Positions 13,101-23,944 of a DNA stretch of 64,000 nucleotides are shown in pieces (positions within the stretch are counted from its first letter, which is position 1; each line of letters opens with the position of its first letter). Source of the DNA: Tragulus kanchil (taxonomy: Eukaryota > Chordata > Mammalia > Artiodactyla > Tragulidae); contig JAIOJX010000024.1 in NCBI GenBank assembly GCA_022376925.1, positions 167,865,608 to 167,929,607 of the forward strand, written 5' to 3'. Position numbers and translations under genes: made by a program. The notes under the pieces were generated by a model. The model was given only the letters and a program-made list of their open reading frames with translations, was not told the DNA's origin and searched no databases.

Positions 13101-13646
13101 AAAGTGGGAGGGAAACAGAAACGACAGAAGGCGTTCGTTCCAGAGACATTTTCACTTTTAGAGCAAAGTTGGAGTGAGTTTGAATTGAAAGAGAAAAGGC
13201 AGTCCCGGAGTGTTACCTTGTTTTACTCCATCTTACTTTAAAGGATACATCTACCAAGTTTCTTTTACAAACCAAATGCAGACTAGAAGGGATTATCTAA
13301 GATATTTCTTTAATGCTTTCATTGAACATGTACAGAAAATCATTATAAAAATACTCACCCGAGTTCGCTTCATAATGGACTGTGAGCTTCAACCATATCC
13401 TCGGGTTTACTCTGTGTCATTTTCAAAATTGTTTTTGCCCTCATGAACCAAAAGCCCAAGCAAACATTCTCCTTAGGCCTAGAACTAAGTGGCTCTGTTA
13501 CCTGGTATTGAGGCTGTGTTTTTATAATTCCAAGTCAGCAGAAGAACGCCGGCGAGCAGCAGGATTGCAGTGCTGGCAACGGGCACAGCTTTGGCCACCA
13601 GGCTGGTGACACCAGAATGCAACAGGCTCAGCACTTCCAAAGCCAT
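1022..13646 (-). CDS. CYP19: Aromatase-like (CYP19) copy A, exons II-V, gene-level span
   Basis: This second CYP19 locus lies on the same strand, about 33 kb downstream of the copy B stop in the sequence as given. Exons II (145 coding bp), III (151 bp in the better copy), IV (155) and V (177) are present in order, with GT-AG junctions and no stops, encoding the N-terminal 209 residues of a normal 503-residue aromatase. Exons VI-X would lie beyond the left edge. From memory, cattle carry a linked aromatase pseudogene, CYP19P1, and pigs several functional CYP19 paralogs. Copy A could be the ortholog of the former, but nothing visible here proves it inactive. Exon II is more diverged from typical aromatase than the other exons. 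Exons II and III are doubled by apparent assembly duplications. Confidence 0.88.
1383..1643 (+). mobile_element. CHR-type SINE (duplicate of 281-541)
   Basis: This is the second occurrence through tandem duplication 1, differing from 281-541 at only a couple of bases. It lies in copy A intron IV and is absent from the paralogous place in copy B intron IV. Confidence 0.85.
1960..2145 (+). mobile_element. Bov-tA SINE
   Basis: The element shows the ruminant Bov-tA hallmarks: a tRNA-related head with GGTTCAATCCCTGGGTCAGG, GACAGAGG, then a CGGACACGACTGAA-type end. It is absent at the paralogous site of copy B. Confidence 0.88.
3581..3853 (-). mobile_element. CHR-type SINE, near full length
   Basis: A T-rich start, CpG-rich body and minus-strand tRNA-like head ending CACCAGGGAAGTCCC. 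Flanking CTGCCTTTTATT and CTACCTTTTATT look like a target-site duplication with one mismatch. Confidence 0.87.
4123..4277 (-). CDS. CYP19: Aromatase copy A exon IV
   Basis: The 155-bp exon has acceptor CCCTGCAG and donor GTATTC. The first G joins the AG of exon III to make an arginine codon. The exon then encodes [20 protein letters not shown] and continues through [19 protein letters not shown] to the Phe-Met-Lys end that joins exon V. This is the B/C-helix part of aromatase, near the heme propionates. It is open and single copy. About 270 bp below it lies a CHR SINE (3581-3853) in intron IV. My recollection is that bovine CYP19P1 lacks this exon; if so, copy A here is less decayed. Confidence 0.92.
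4280..6570. other. Copy A intron III, no gene recognised
   Basis: Holds a short CA run at 4509-4521 and, near 5185-5250, a fragment resembling a ruminant LINE/SINE 3' end (AAAGCAATTATCCTCCAATT followed by an A-rich tail). The open frames present are short and show no family resemblance. Confidence 0.6.
6577..6775 (+). mobile_element. Bov-tA SINE
   Basis: Shows a GGGCTTCCCGGGCGG head, GGTTCGATCCCTGAGTTAGG, CCACTCCAGTATTGCTGC and a rough CAAAGAGTTAG end, all Bov-tA landmarks. It lies in copy A intron III. Confidence 0.85.
6780..8614. other. Copy A intron III, unannotated
   Basis: I see no exon, RNA gene or recognisable repeat here. The 8280-8610 part is GC- and purine-rich, with a 128-codon open frame that shows no domain or splice context. 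I treat it as non-coding. Confidence 0.5.
9157..9304 (-). CDS. CYP19: Aromatase copy A exon III (first copy, 148 bp, with indels)
   Basis: Acceptor TTTCCTAG and donor GTGAGT are intact. The frame follows the family ([20 protein letters not shown] and onward), but it lacks three bases relative to the second copy at 10241-10391. One base is missing near 9181 and two near 9194. The total length stays in phase, but the stretch between the two lesions is shifted and the Arg-Val-Trp region is disrupted. The second copy restores the 151-bp family length, so these look like sequence errors in one duplicate. Use the second copy for the protein. Confidence 0.75.
10241..10391 (-). CDS. CYP19: Aromatase copy A exon III (second copy, intact)
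   Basis: The 151-bp exon has acceptor TTTCCTAG and donor GTGAGT. It completes the Ile-Pro-Gly of exon II, encodes [20 protein letters not shown] and then [18 protein letters not shown], and ends in the [10 protein letters not shown] segment, the A-helix and first beta strands of aromatase. It lies in the second unit of the 8.6-10.8 kb duplication. Including both exon III copies in a transcript would shift the frame, since 151 is not a multiple of three. Confidence 0.9.
12376..12558 (-). CDS. CYP19: Aromatase copy A exon II with start codon (first copy)
   Basis: ATG is at 12518-12520. The coding part to the GTAACA donor is 145 bp, the family length. Upstream is a 38-bp 5'UTR ending in ...GAGCAACACAAG before the ATG, then an ACAG|GACG acceptor, matching the common splice site used by alternative aromatase first exons. 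The peptide starts [20 protein letters not shown] and then has a hydrophobic anchor ([20 protein letters not shown]) ending in the Ser-Ile-Pro-Gly that leads into the P450 fold. The N-glycosylation sequon found near residue 12 of typical aromatases is absent. An identical coding copy lies at 13502-13646. Confidence 0.88.
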
Positions 13647-13684
13647 CTTGTGTTGCTCGATCTCAGGGGAAGCAGCTTAACGTC
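13502..13684 (-). CDS. CYP19: Aromatase copy A exon II (second copy)
   Basis: This is the same exon, 1126 bp higher: ATG at 13644-13646, 145 coding bases, the same 5'UTR and acceptor. It sits in the second unit of the 11.6-13.9 kb duplication. In this copy the sequence above the exon continues into single-copy promoter-like DNA. In the first copy the promoter is cut off at 12770 by the duplication junction. If only one is real, this one carries the genuine upstream context. Confidence 0.85.
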
Positions 13685-13975
13685 CTGTAGAGACGGGGGG
13701 CAGGAAAATCAGAGAATCACCCAAAGGTACATCTAGGACTTCTGTTGCTCCACAGGATGCCGGACACTAGAGATGAGTGTTTTGTTTGATAATGTGATGG
13801 GACACTTAGACCAGACAAATGTGTAATTTCAAGTCAAAACAACCAATCTCAAGGAGATCTTCTGGCTTGAAGTGCAGCATTCTGGTCTTTGCAAAATGTC
13901 AGGTTCATTTAGATGCTTGTTCTGATAGAACTTTATCATCTTGCCCTTGGGTAGGTAGAGTGACTGAATTACCAA
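13685..13975 (-). promoter_or_regulatory. Degenerate aromatase proximal promoter (PII) homolog
   Basis: Directly upstream of exon II the minus strand aligns by eye with the human ovarian promoter II as I remember it. Colinear landmarks include GTTTTGACTTG, AAGGGCAAGATGATAA and CACTCTACC. Three control sites are changed. The CRE-like site (human TGCACGTCA) reads ATTCAGTCA near 13961-13970. The SF-1/LRH-1 site (human CAAGGTCA) reads CAAAGACC near 13886-13893. The TATA region (human ATTATAAAAA) reads ATTATCAAAC near 13784-13792. A truncated duplicate lies at 12559-12770. The comparison rests on memory of the human sequence. Confidence 0.6.
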
Positions 13976-14480
13976 TCAAGAACCAAATTTCTTACTAAAA
14001 TACTTGAAAATGTCACGTTCCAAAAGTGGAGTCATTCTGCGACTTCATCAGTATTTTGTTTAGGCAGCCTAATCTTCCCTGGAGCCAATTTTTTTTTTTT
14101 TTTAAGCAATGTCTCACCCTCTTCTTGCTGGAAGATTACTTTCTCCAAAGAATAAGCTTTTATAGGAAGGAAGACTTCTGACTTCTCACTCTTCATTCTT
14201 AGTTTGACTTCTCTGTTCATTTTTATGATTATTACATTAAACTCTTCATCATATAGATTGCTTATCTCCATTTCAGTTAGTTATTTGGGGGGGGGGGATT
14301 TATCTTACTGTTTGATTTGGAACAGATTTCTCTATATTCTCTTTTTGACCAGTTCACTGTTTTTATTCCTGTGTATTTGGTATATTGGTTTTTTCCCCAG
14401 TTTTGGGGATTTCCTTATGAGAAATGTCGTGTGGGACCCAGCAGTGCACTGCCCTCTGGTTCCCTAAGCGATATGCTTTC
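13976..14480. other. Upstream region of copy A, unannotated
   Basis: AT-rich sequence with a T-run at 14091-14103 and a G-run at 14287-14296. No untranslated aromatase first exon could be identified, though such exons are poorly conserved and could be present. Confidence 0.4.
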
Positions 14481-15340
14481 GGGGTGCCCTCTGTGTGGGC
14501 GCCGTGGGCTTCTCTGTTGGGGCAGGCTGGCTCCTGTGGACGTGGTGACTGATACGACTGCACCCAGCGCAGGCTGGTTGCCAGGCCCTGCCTTGTCGAC
14601 AGACGGCTGCCTGCAGGTGGGCAGGGCTGGACCATGGAGGGACTGGCTCTGAAGTCCCAGGAAAAGGGGCCCTTGGACGAATGCTGGTCTGGCGGTGAAC
14701 AGCGCTTGGTCCTGGGGTGGGTGGCTGGCTGTGGGTCCAGGGCTCCTAGAGTTGTGCCAGCCGGTTGATGGGTGGGGCTGTGACTCAGAAGTGCTTGTTC
14801 TGATGGCCCCCTACTGGCAGGCAAGGCCAGCTCCTGACTTGTGGGACTGTGGTGTCTGGGGTGGCCCAGGGCTAGTGCTAGCTTGCTGGTGGGTGCACCA
14901 GATCCTGGCGCAGCAAGCTGCAGGGCCATGGTTTTTTCAGGACTAGTGTCCACCACTGAGAGGTAAGGCCAGATCCCAGGTCCAGGGGTGGCCCGCCCTG
15001 GGGTGGGTGTGTATCTCTGGCTGTAGGGTCCTAGCTTTCTGCTGTAGGTGTCAGCCTGCCGGGGGGCTGGGGCAAGGCAGAAGGGACCTCTCAAGACTAG
15101 TGCTGACCCCCTGCTGGGCACAGCTGGGTCCCAGGGGCTCTGGCAGGAGGACCCTGGTGTGACACTCAGAACTGGTGTCAGCCCACAAGGGGGTGAGGCC
15201 AGATATAGGACGAATTTAGGGTTCCTAGTGGGTGGGCCTGGGTCTGATGGCTAGCTCCGGAGTCCTGGGGGTCCTGGGGCTTTGCTGGCCGGGTGGTGGG
15301 TAGAGACAGCCCGGGGGCTGCTGGGTGTGGAGGTGTCCTT
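14480..15340. repeat. GC-rich loosely periodic block, minisatellite- or L1 5'UTR-like
   Basis: Recurring variants of GGTGGGTGGGGCTG, CTGGGTCCAGGG and ACTAGTGTC follow one another at irregular spacing. This resembles the internally repeated 5'UTRs of some mammalian LINE-1 families. A 252-codon open frame on the minus strand (14363-15121) is a by-product of low stop density. The family assignment is uncertain. Confidence 0.4.
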
Positions 15341-15811
15341 CGGCGGCAGGCCCGCTGGCCAGCGGGGCAGTATACCAGCCCAGCCGACTGCCTGGACCGG
15401 GGCCTCCCAGGACTGAGGCAGATGCGCAGGGGGCAAGGGCAGGTCCTGCGCTAATAATCTAGACAGAGACTTCCACAGCAGTGACTCCCAGCCCCGGTGT
15501 TTCTTGGTGGGACGTGCTCTTCTCACGCGTGATTGCTGGCAGCGTCTAAACCCCAAGGGCGAGAGTCGGTTGCTTCCTGCATCTCCAGGAAGCGCTCCAA
15601 GATCCACACACGGGTGTCATGCAGGTTCCTTTCAAATGACTGCTCCTGTGTATCATCTAAGAGCCTGTGAGATTTTATGTCCCCACTAAGGACTGGATTC
15701 TCTGTTTGCCACAGACCCCTGGCTCCCCCCCTACAGAGTGGCCTTAACTGGCCTTTAAACCAGATGTTCTGCAGGACTGAGAACACAGAATAGACCCATG
15801 CATTTATGCTC

Positions 15812-17215
15812 AATTAATCTGTAACAAAAGAAGCAAGAGTATATGACGGAGGAAAGACAGTCTCTTCAGAGTGGTGCTGGGAAAACTGGACAGCTACATG
15901 GAAAAGAGTAAAATTAGATCATTCACTAACACCCAATACAAAAACAAACTCAAGATGAATTAGAGATCTAAACATAAGATTGGATACTATGAAACTCTTA
16001 GAGGAAAATATAGGCAGAACACTCTATGACATAAATTGCAGTGATATATATATTTGGATCTGTTTCTTAGAATAGTGGAAATAAAACCAAAAATAAACAA
16101 ATGGGACCTAACTGAACTTAAAAGTTTTTACACAGCAAAGGAAACCATAAACAAAATGAAAAACCATTTATGGAATGAGGCATAATATTTGCAAATGATA
16201 CAAATGACAGACTGATTTTTAAGATATACAAACAGCTAATACAGCTCAGTTTGAAGAGAAGTCCTATTGAAAAAAAGTGCAGAAGCTCTAAACAGACATT
16301 TCTCCAAAGAAGATGTACAGATAGCCAGCAGGCACATGAAAAAAGGCTCGATATGGCTAATTATTAGAGAAATGCAAGTCAAAATTACAATGAGGTATCA
16401 TCTAACGCCAGTCAGAATGGATATCATGAAAAAATCTACAAATGATAAATGCTAGAGAGGCTGTGGAGGGAAATGGAACCCTCTTACATTGTTGTTAGGA
16501 CTGTAAATTGGTACAGCCACCATAGCAAACAGTATGGAGATTCCTCAAAAAACTAAAAACAGAGCTGCCATATCAGATAGCAATCCCACTTCAGGACATA
16601 TGTTCAGAGGGGCTATAATTCAGAAAGATTCATGTACCCCAGTGTTCATAGCAGCACTATTTACAATAGCCAAGACTACTGGCTATGAAAAAGAGTGGAT
16701 ACAGAAAATGTGGTATATATACACAGTGGAATATTAATCAGCCATAAAAAGAATGAAATAATGCCATTTGTAGCAACATGGATGAACCTAGAGATAGCCA
16801 TGCTAAGAAGTTAGCCAAAGACAAATATCATATGATACTGCCTTTATATGTGGAAGTGAAAAAAAAGATACAGATGAACTTATTTACAAAACAGAAACAG
16901 ATGGATAGATATAGAAACAGATGGATAGATACAGAAACAAACTGATGATTTTCAATGGGGAAAGCAAGGGAGCGATCAATCCCAAAGGGGAGTTTGGGAT
17001 TAAAATATATACACTACTATATATAAAATATATGACCAACAAGGACCTACTTTATATCCCAGGGAGTTACACTCAGTATCGTGGAGTAATAACCCATAAT
17101 CGAAAGGAATCTTAAAAAGTATATACATATGTTTGTAAACCTGTAACTGAATCACTACGCTGTATACCTGAAACTAACATTATAAATCAACGATATTTCA
17201 ATAAAAGTTAAATGG
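15812..17215 (+). mobile_element. Degraded LINE-1, 3' part of ORF2 and 3'UTR
   Basis: In broken frames the plus strand encodes L1 ORF2 C-terminal sequence, such as [18 protein letters not shown] and [20 protein letters not shown]. This is followed by a Met-Trp-Tyr-Ile-Tyr-Thr motif and an A-rich 3' end. Many stops and frameshifts mark it as an old copy. It is the only LINE-1 in the window on the plus strand. Confidence 0.87.
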
Positions 17216-17276
17216 ATAAATACATTTGATTTTAGCCATTAAAAAAAGCACAGAAGTCCATGAGGTTCATGTCATT

Positions 17277-19515
17277 GTATAGAATGGCTGGCTGAGGAGT
17301 CCAACGTGGGGTTCAGGTCCATGACTCATAGGGGAGCACCTCTGCAATTATAATTATCCTCGCATTAACAGATTGCCCACCTGGTGTGTAGGAATCTCAA
17401 CCGAGGTTCCTGTGCCTCCTACCTGTCTTGTTGTAGCTCCTTCTGTAGGTCTTTAGTTGTAGAAGATCCTTTTTGCTAGTCTGCAGATCTTCCTCACCAG
17501 TAGTTGCTCTGTAAATAGTCCTAACTTTGGTGTGCCTGTGGAAGGAACGATTCTGGGTCTTCTTGGCCACACCCTCCTTCCTATGAGATTAAAGGAATGC
17601 GTATAACTTCTGTAGGCGTTCCCCTGAATAACTTCACTATGCGTTCTGTGGCTGGCAGTCCTAAGCAGCTTGAGGGCCACGGGGAAGAAGGCAAGGATGT
17701 GCAGGATTTGGGGAGAGGCTGGGGGACAGTTAGGACTGACTTGGTCTTAGAAGTAGAGATGTTAGCGCTCCAGGAGGAAGAGGGTGCAGACCAGCCATGA
17801 GGAGGAGGACAGAAGGAACAGGGGGTCAGAGTGGGCTGGTGACGGGGAGGGAAAGGGCGGTCACCCAAGAGAGTGGGTTTGGGGAGCAGACAGAGGCCGG
17901 AATGATCTCAGTGAAGAGCAGGTCCAGGACTGAATTCCTGGGGCACACATTAGCTTTTAAGCAGGCGTCATCAGCAGTGCAGGCAGGAGGGATGGAAGGT
18001 ACCTGGAGGCTGGTGCATGGGAGCTGAGCTGGAAACGAGCAGCTTTGGTGACAGAAATGGCCAAGGGGGTCTTCTTGGAGTCCCACCCATAGTGGCCCTG
18101 TAGTGTCTTCCGGGTGTTGTGTGGGGTGCAAGGCAATTGCAGTCCTCAGCAGCCTGAGGGAACCAAGAGACCCTATTAATGGAAGCACGGGAAATTTTCT
18201 GTTGATTAACGTGTCCTGCTGGCTCATAGGTCCTAAGCAGCTGCTTCAGGGTTCCTTCTTTCCTCTGGGTGTTCTGGGTCTGTCTGGTGTGGTCCCAGGC
18301 CTTTGCTGAACCAAAATGAGGATCCCCCTGCTTCTCCTCATCCCTTTCCACGGAGCCCCAGTTCACCTCTGAGTCAGAGCCTCGCTATGTACATGGTATA
18401 GAATGGCTGGCTGAGGAGTCCAACGTGGGGTTCAGGTCCATGACTCATAGGGGAGCACCTCTGCAATTATAATTATCCTCGCATTAACAGATTGCCCACC
18501 TGGTGTGTAGGAATCTCAACCGAGGTTCCTGTGCCTCCTACCTGTCTTGTTGTAGCTCCTTCTGTAGGTCTTTAGTTGTAGAAGATCCTTTTTGCTAGTC
18601 TGCAGATCTTCCTCACCAGTAGTTGCTCTGTAAATAGTCCTAACTTTGGTGTGCCTGTGGAAGGAACGATTCTGGGTCTTCTTGGCCACACCCTCCTTCC
18701 TATGAGATTAAAGGAATGCGTATAACTTCTGTAGGCGTTCCCCTGAATAACTTCACTATGCGTTCTGTGGCTGGCAGTCCTAAGCAGCTTGAGGGCCACG
18801 GGGAAGAAGGCAAGGATGTGCAGGATTTGGGGAGAGGCTGGGGGACAGTTAGGACTGACTTGGTCTTAGAAGTAGAGATGTTAGCGCTCCAGGAGGAAGA
18901 GGGTGCAGACCAGCCATGAGGAGGAGGACAGAAGGAACAGGGGGTCAGAGTGGGCTGGTGACGGGGAGGGAAGGACGGTCACCCAAGAGAGTGGGTTTGG
19001 GGAGCAGACAGAGGCCGGAATGATCTCAGTGAAGAGCAGGTCCAGGACTGAATTCCTGGGGCACACATTAGCTTTTAAGCAGGCGTCATCAGCAGTGCAG
19101 GCAGGAGGGATGGAAGGTACCTGGAGGCTGGTGCATGGGAGCTGAGCTGGAAACGAGCAGCTTTGGTGACAGAAATGGCCAAGGGGCTCTTCTTGGAGTC
19201 CCACCCATAGTGGCCCTGTAGTGTCTTCCGGGTGTTGTGTGGGGTGCAAGGCAATTGCAGTCCTCAGCAGCCTGAGGGAACCAAGAGACCCTATTAATGG
19301 AAGCACGGGAAATTTTCTGTTGATTAACGTGTCCTGCTGGCTCATAGGTCCTAAGCAGCTGCTTCAGGGTTCCTTCTTTCCTCTGGGTGTTCTGGGTCTG
19401 TCTGGTGTGGTCCCAGGCCTTTGCTGAACCAAAATGAGGATCCCCCTGCTTCTCCTCATCCCTTTCCACGGAGCCCCAGTTCACCTCTGAGTCAGAGCCT
19501 CGCTATGTACATGGT
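17277..19515. repeat. Tandem duplication 4 (unit about 1.12 kb)
   Basis: 17277-18397 repeats as 18396-19515 with a two-base overlap at the junction. Copies are nearly identical; a small indel cluster lies at 17848/18968. No gene or known repeat was recognised inside. Confidence 0.97.
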
Positions 19516-19519
19516 TAAA

Positions 19520-20480
19520 GTCTCTTCTCATAAGGTCTTCAGATCCAGGCCTTTCAGGAGGTGCAGCTGGATGCTGGGATGCTTCACTATGAAGTGAAGC
19601 CCATGATTGGTTTCCACACCTGCCTGTGGTACCAGCTGGAGGTCCTCATGCGGGGCAGGGGGATGATGCAACCTCGGTCGAGCACCTGCTCTGGTGGCAG
19701 GGTCTCTGAGCCTCTTAGGCATCTCATCTCACGTCATCCAGCCTGTAGGGTACATTCTCTCCGTATGTTTTACACGGGGAAACTGAAACTCTATCTCCAT
19801 GTCAGCAAAATTTGCACATCCAGAAAGCAGCAGAACTCATGCCTTCTTGCCTTTCTTCTCTGCTCACCTCCCAGTGCTGTTCCAAAGGAAGTACACCTGG
19901 CCATAGAGTCCCACGCAGGTTCTGAGTCAAGAGTGGCATTTGGAGTTCTCTGCTAGGAGACCTGGGCTCTTCTCCCAACTCCACAGCCCTTCTCTGGGCC
20001 TCAGGTCTCTGACAGGTAGAGTGGAACTGTGGTTTTCCCATCTCCACACTCCTTTCAGCAGCAACAATGCATGATTTGTGCTCTGAACCCCTCATCCTCA
20101 TCAAGAATGGTCAAGAGACTCTTGGAAAGAGATCTGTTATCTTTTGGTCTTAATTTCAACCAAGTGTGGTAGGCATTTCATGGCCAATTTGTCCCAAGAT
20201 GCCAGGAAGCTTTATTCCCATATCAAGAGTGAAGTTTCACTGTTAGTGGAATGCTATCACTGGAGTAGGCCTTTGCACTGCCCGTTCTATTCGCCTGTTT
20301 TGGTTCGGGAAATAGTTTCCTCCGGTTGCTTCTTTCCATATCCAGAGTTACACTGTTAAGATGGTTGATCTTATACAAGTACATATTTGATAATAGTTTC
20401 AGGTTGCTTAATCCTCATTCATTTTATCTGATGCTTAGTCTTACATCTAGTAATACCAGGAACAATAATCTTGTAAATGC
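19520..20480. other. Unannotated inter-gene stretch
   Basis: I recognise no gene, repeat or RNA here. Open frames up to about 130 codons occur on both strands, without family resemblance or splice-like context. Confidence 0.4.
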
Positions 20481-20482
20481 AT

Positions 20483-20702
20483 GTGTGGTAAGTTGCTTCA
20501 GTTGCGTCCAACTCTTTGAGACCCCATGAACTGTTGCCCACTGGGTTTCTCTGTCCATGGGATTCTCCAGGCAAAAACACTGAAGTGGGCTACTATGCCC
20601 CCTTCCAGGGAATTTTCCCAACCCAGGGGTTGAACCCGCATTTCTTATGTCTCCAGAATTGGCAGATGGGTTCTTTACCTCTAGCATGACCTGGAAAGCC
20701 CA
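20483..20702 (-). mobile_element. Bov-tA SINE
   Basis: Minus-strand Bov-tA: TTGCGTCCAACTCTTTGAGA, CCATGGGATTCTCCAGGCAA and a head ending in GGAAAGCCC are the reverse complement of the family landmarks. Confidence 0.87.
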
Positions 20703-20709
20703 ATCTTGT

Positions 20710-23700
20710 AAGTAGGCAAATACAAGTAACATCACTAATAATATTGGGGAGATCATAAGTGAGTATTTAATTTGAGAATTTCCACTAGGTTTGGTCAAGT
20801 ATCTCCCCAGATTGTCTGACTAGTCTGATCTGCACCAACCACTATGATTAAAGGAAATAATATATTGGCATTGTAGGTAAAGATCACCAAAGATGTCTAC
20901 ATCTGCATGATGAGTGAAGGAATGATGGGTCATTGTGGCCACTGTAGGATTTAAAAAGAACCTTATCTTTTAAGGAGTTACCTGATTCATTTCAGAAGGA
21001 GAAAAATTGGTGTTTATGGCTAAGCAAGTATTTCTGCCTTTGGGGAGGGGGTGGTTTGGTTAATGTGAATGCAGATGCAGAGTGCACACTAGATAGGAGG
21101 AAAGGGGCCAAAGGACAGAGAGAAAGCGTTGTTTAAATTTTTCTGGTGTGACTTTAAGAAGTAAATTTGTATTTTAAATCAATATCAATAAGTTTACTGT
21201 GGGGTTTTAAAGTGAACTCAGAAAACAGTCACGAGCGAAAATATCTCCTTTATTCTAAGGAAATTAACAGAAGAATCTTGCCTTAATATACCAACTACAT
21301 TGCCTCACAGTAGGGCTTTAGTCATGTTTCACTCCTGGCGAAATTCTCAGTTCTTTTCCCTCCTTGTACTTGTGTGAGAAAACTCTTCAACCTCCCAGCA
21401 CTTGTCCCCCCGACATCTGAAGGGAAAGAAATCTGTTTCCTAGTGAGTTTGGTCTGAGAAGGGGCCACACTGGGAAAGCAGACGTGTCTCTGTGTTCCCT
21501 CTGAGCGAAGCCTCCAGATATTTGAAAGGCTGGCTGGCATATCGCAGGGAGCCGTGGAGCGTCTGTGCTCGGAGACGCCCGGAAGTCCACTGCCACGGTG
21601 GGGCCCACCCCCAAGTTCGAGGCTCCGCGTGCGGGCTCGCACGTCCTGTCCTCCCTGCCGTCTCGGCACCAGTAAGGCCACCCTGGCTGGCGGCGTCTGC
21701 GGAGACAAACTCCAAGCCCGGTGTCAGTGTGCTCATGAACACGGGAAGCTGCGGCTTCCAGATGGACCGCACGTTCAGGCAGGCACCCAGAAAGGCGGAC
21801 GAGAGTCCCAGTACCTGCTGGCGAGCACGAGCAAGGGGAGAGGATTTCGCTGTAGGATGTGGGCTCACGGAGAGGCGTCAGGCCTCAGCGGCCCTGCACG
21901 TCCGTCTCCCCAGGAGGGAAGCTTCCTTCCAGGGGGAAGCGAGCTGGTGAGGCCCCGACGGAGCTCCGTCCTCCAGCACAGAGCTTGGGGGAACCTGTCC
22001 AGGGTTTCCAGGGCCGACCGACTTCCTTCAGATCTAACACGTCGACTTCCTAGACTGTCTCCGTACCCCCTGGTTTGTCTGAGTTGGCATCGGGTCCCCT
22101 AGGGCGTCTGTTTTGGATCAGGTTCTCCAGGAAGCAGGTGCACGTGCTTTGGGCGTGCTCTTGGGATGAGCACCTGTGGTGGTAGGAAGACAGCAGCGTT
22201 GGGGGAGGGAGTCGAACTGCCACGCGGATGTGGCCGAGGGCAGCCGGTCCCACGGGAGGCCCTGGAGCTGGAGTGGTCCCTTCTGGCTGTGCTGCATCAA
22301 GGTGGGAGGCCCAGACTTTGTTCCCTGCCTCTGTCACTGTGGAAAGGGGTCGTGACTTCGAATGAGGCCCCTCCCTTCAACTGAGAGCAGACGCGAGAGG
22401 AAAACTCAGCTGAGCCGCCAGCTGCCCGCACTCCTGCAGCGAGGGCCTCAGTCTAGTGCTTGCACCTCTTTGGTCCACGCTGTGACTTGTGAGTATGAGC
22501 CTTGACCCCAGGGCCTGTTTCTCCGTGACTGTTGAGCCCATACAAGCCCAGCCTTATCAGTGGAACAGCCTGTGAGATGAGTCACACAGGGCTGCATGGG
22601 GATTCATTCATGGGAAACCTTATTAGTAGCTGTTCTGGCCTCAGGCATCCTCAGGGGTGACCAGTCCACCTGGTGGAGGGGCAGGAGGCCGGCGTGTCCA
22701 GCGAGGGTCAGAGTCTGGGTCGCTGCCGCACGAGCTGTGCAGCCCCTCTCCCACCATGCAGAGGGCCTGCCGCCCCCGACTGCTCCTTCTGCTGTGCTCC
22801 CACCTGCAGCCGCCTTTGCCCGGGATGCTCTCTGCCCAGCCTCCCCCACATCTATCTGATGAAGCTCCACTCATCTTTCAGGGTCCAGTGGGACGGTCTC
22901 CTTCTCTGGGAAACCTCCCCTCACCCTGCAGCACCTCCGTCCAGCTCTCTGCAGGGCCGAGCAGGATTTCTCAGGCCTCTCTGGGCTCCAGACCACCTGT
23001 TCTCCCTGCCTCAGGCGGCTCTCTGCATACCTGTGGGTCTGCCGGTCTTTCTCCGGCTGGGCTGCTTAGGGCCAGGACTGGGTCTCATGCCATCGGTATC
23101 TCTGAGCACAGAGCCAGACAGATAGACTGGATGACCTCCCTGGATGAAGGAGGGAACTTGGAAACCTTCCAGTCAGGAATGAATAAGAGCATTCAGGTGG
23201 AAGGGAAGGCATGGTGGATTGAAACAGAAAGAGTTCATGTCAGGAAGCCAGCAGGGGCGCTCCGCATCCTTCTCAACTTCAGGTTTCCCCTGAACCCTTC
23301 TGTGAATAAGCCCTCCGTGGATCCACGGGTGCTGCTGCCCCTGCCTCTCCGCCTGTGCCCAGTGCTGCGGGTGAATACTCCAGCAGTCAACGCGGTATAC
23401 ACACCAGCCAAAATGTGTTGAATGTCTGAGCGAATCCGGAATTTGGGGATAAAGGTCAGGATTGGGATCTGGCTGGCGGAGAAAGGGTTAATTTATTTTG
23501 AAAGCAAAGGATAGGCTTGGATTGCAGGATGCAGCAGCTGGGAAGCGAGGAGGCCTCGTGCCACAGGTGAAGGTGGCAGAGTCAAGTAAATCAGGTCTGG
23601 GTGTCGAGCATGGTCAGCTTCCAAGGTTGATTCACTGAATAGGAATCCTTAAGCCAACGAAGCCGGACTCTGGTTGAGAGGCAATGTGGAAACTATACTG

Positions 23701-23860
23701 GAGAGCAGAAGAGAAGCATGGTCGCTAGGTCAGGTCAGAGCTGCTGTTCTGTTTGTGATGCTTCACTTTAAATACTGCAAGTAGGGTTCTAAGATCTTTC
23801 AAATATTATGTGTTTCCATTCAGAAATGACAACTATGGATTTCCTGCTTAGACTGCTCTG
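20710..23860. other. Unannotated, partly GC-rich stretch
   Basis: The 21.5-23.4 kb part is GC-rich and holds several overlapping open frames, the longest 254 codons at 22657-23421. Both strands and several frames are open at once, and I see no domain, start context or splice pattern. I therefore call no gene. Confidence 0.45.
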
Positions 23861-23944
23861 TCCTCGTAGTGACTGTCAAATGGAGCCTTCCTTGCTGTTT
23901 CCCATTCAGATATGTTTACTAATTCTCCACCGTGACTCACTTGG

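Larger units (their letters stand above)
11647..13898. repeat. Tandem duplication 3 (unit about 1.13 kb)
   Basis: 11647-12770 repeats as 12777-13898, with six filler bases. Differences are a few small indels. The unit carries exon II and part of the PII-like promoter. Confidence 0.97.

Noticed and set aside
14363..15121. 252-codon open frame on the minus strand
   Set aside because: It lies in a GC-rich, internally repetitive block with few stop codons in any frame. The composition is Pro/Ser/Gly-rich, and there is no domain or splice context.
17826..19345. Pairs of 130-150-codon frames repeated in duplication 4
   Set aside because: Their repetition comes from the tandem duplication and not from conserved coding. 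Small indels between the copies change the frames (154 against 133 codons), as expected for non-coding DNA.
22657..23421. 254-codon open frame on the plus strand
   Set aside because: Overlapping frames on both strands are also open in this GC-rich region, and the predicted protein resembles no family I know.
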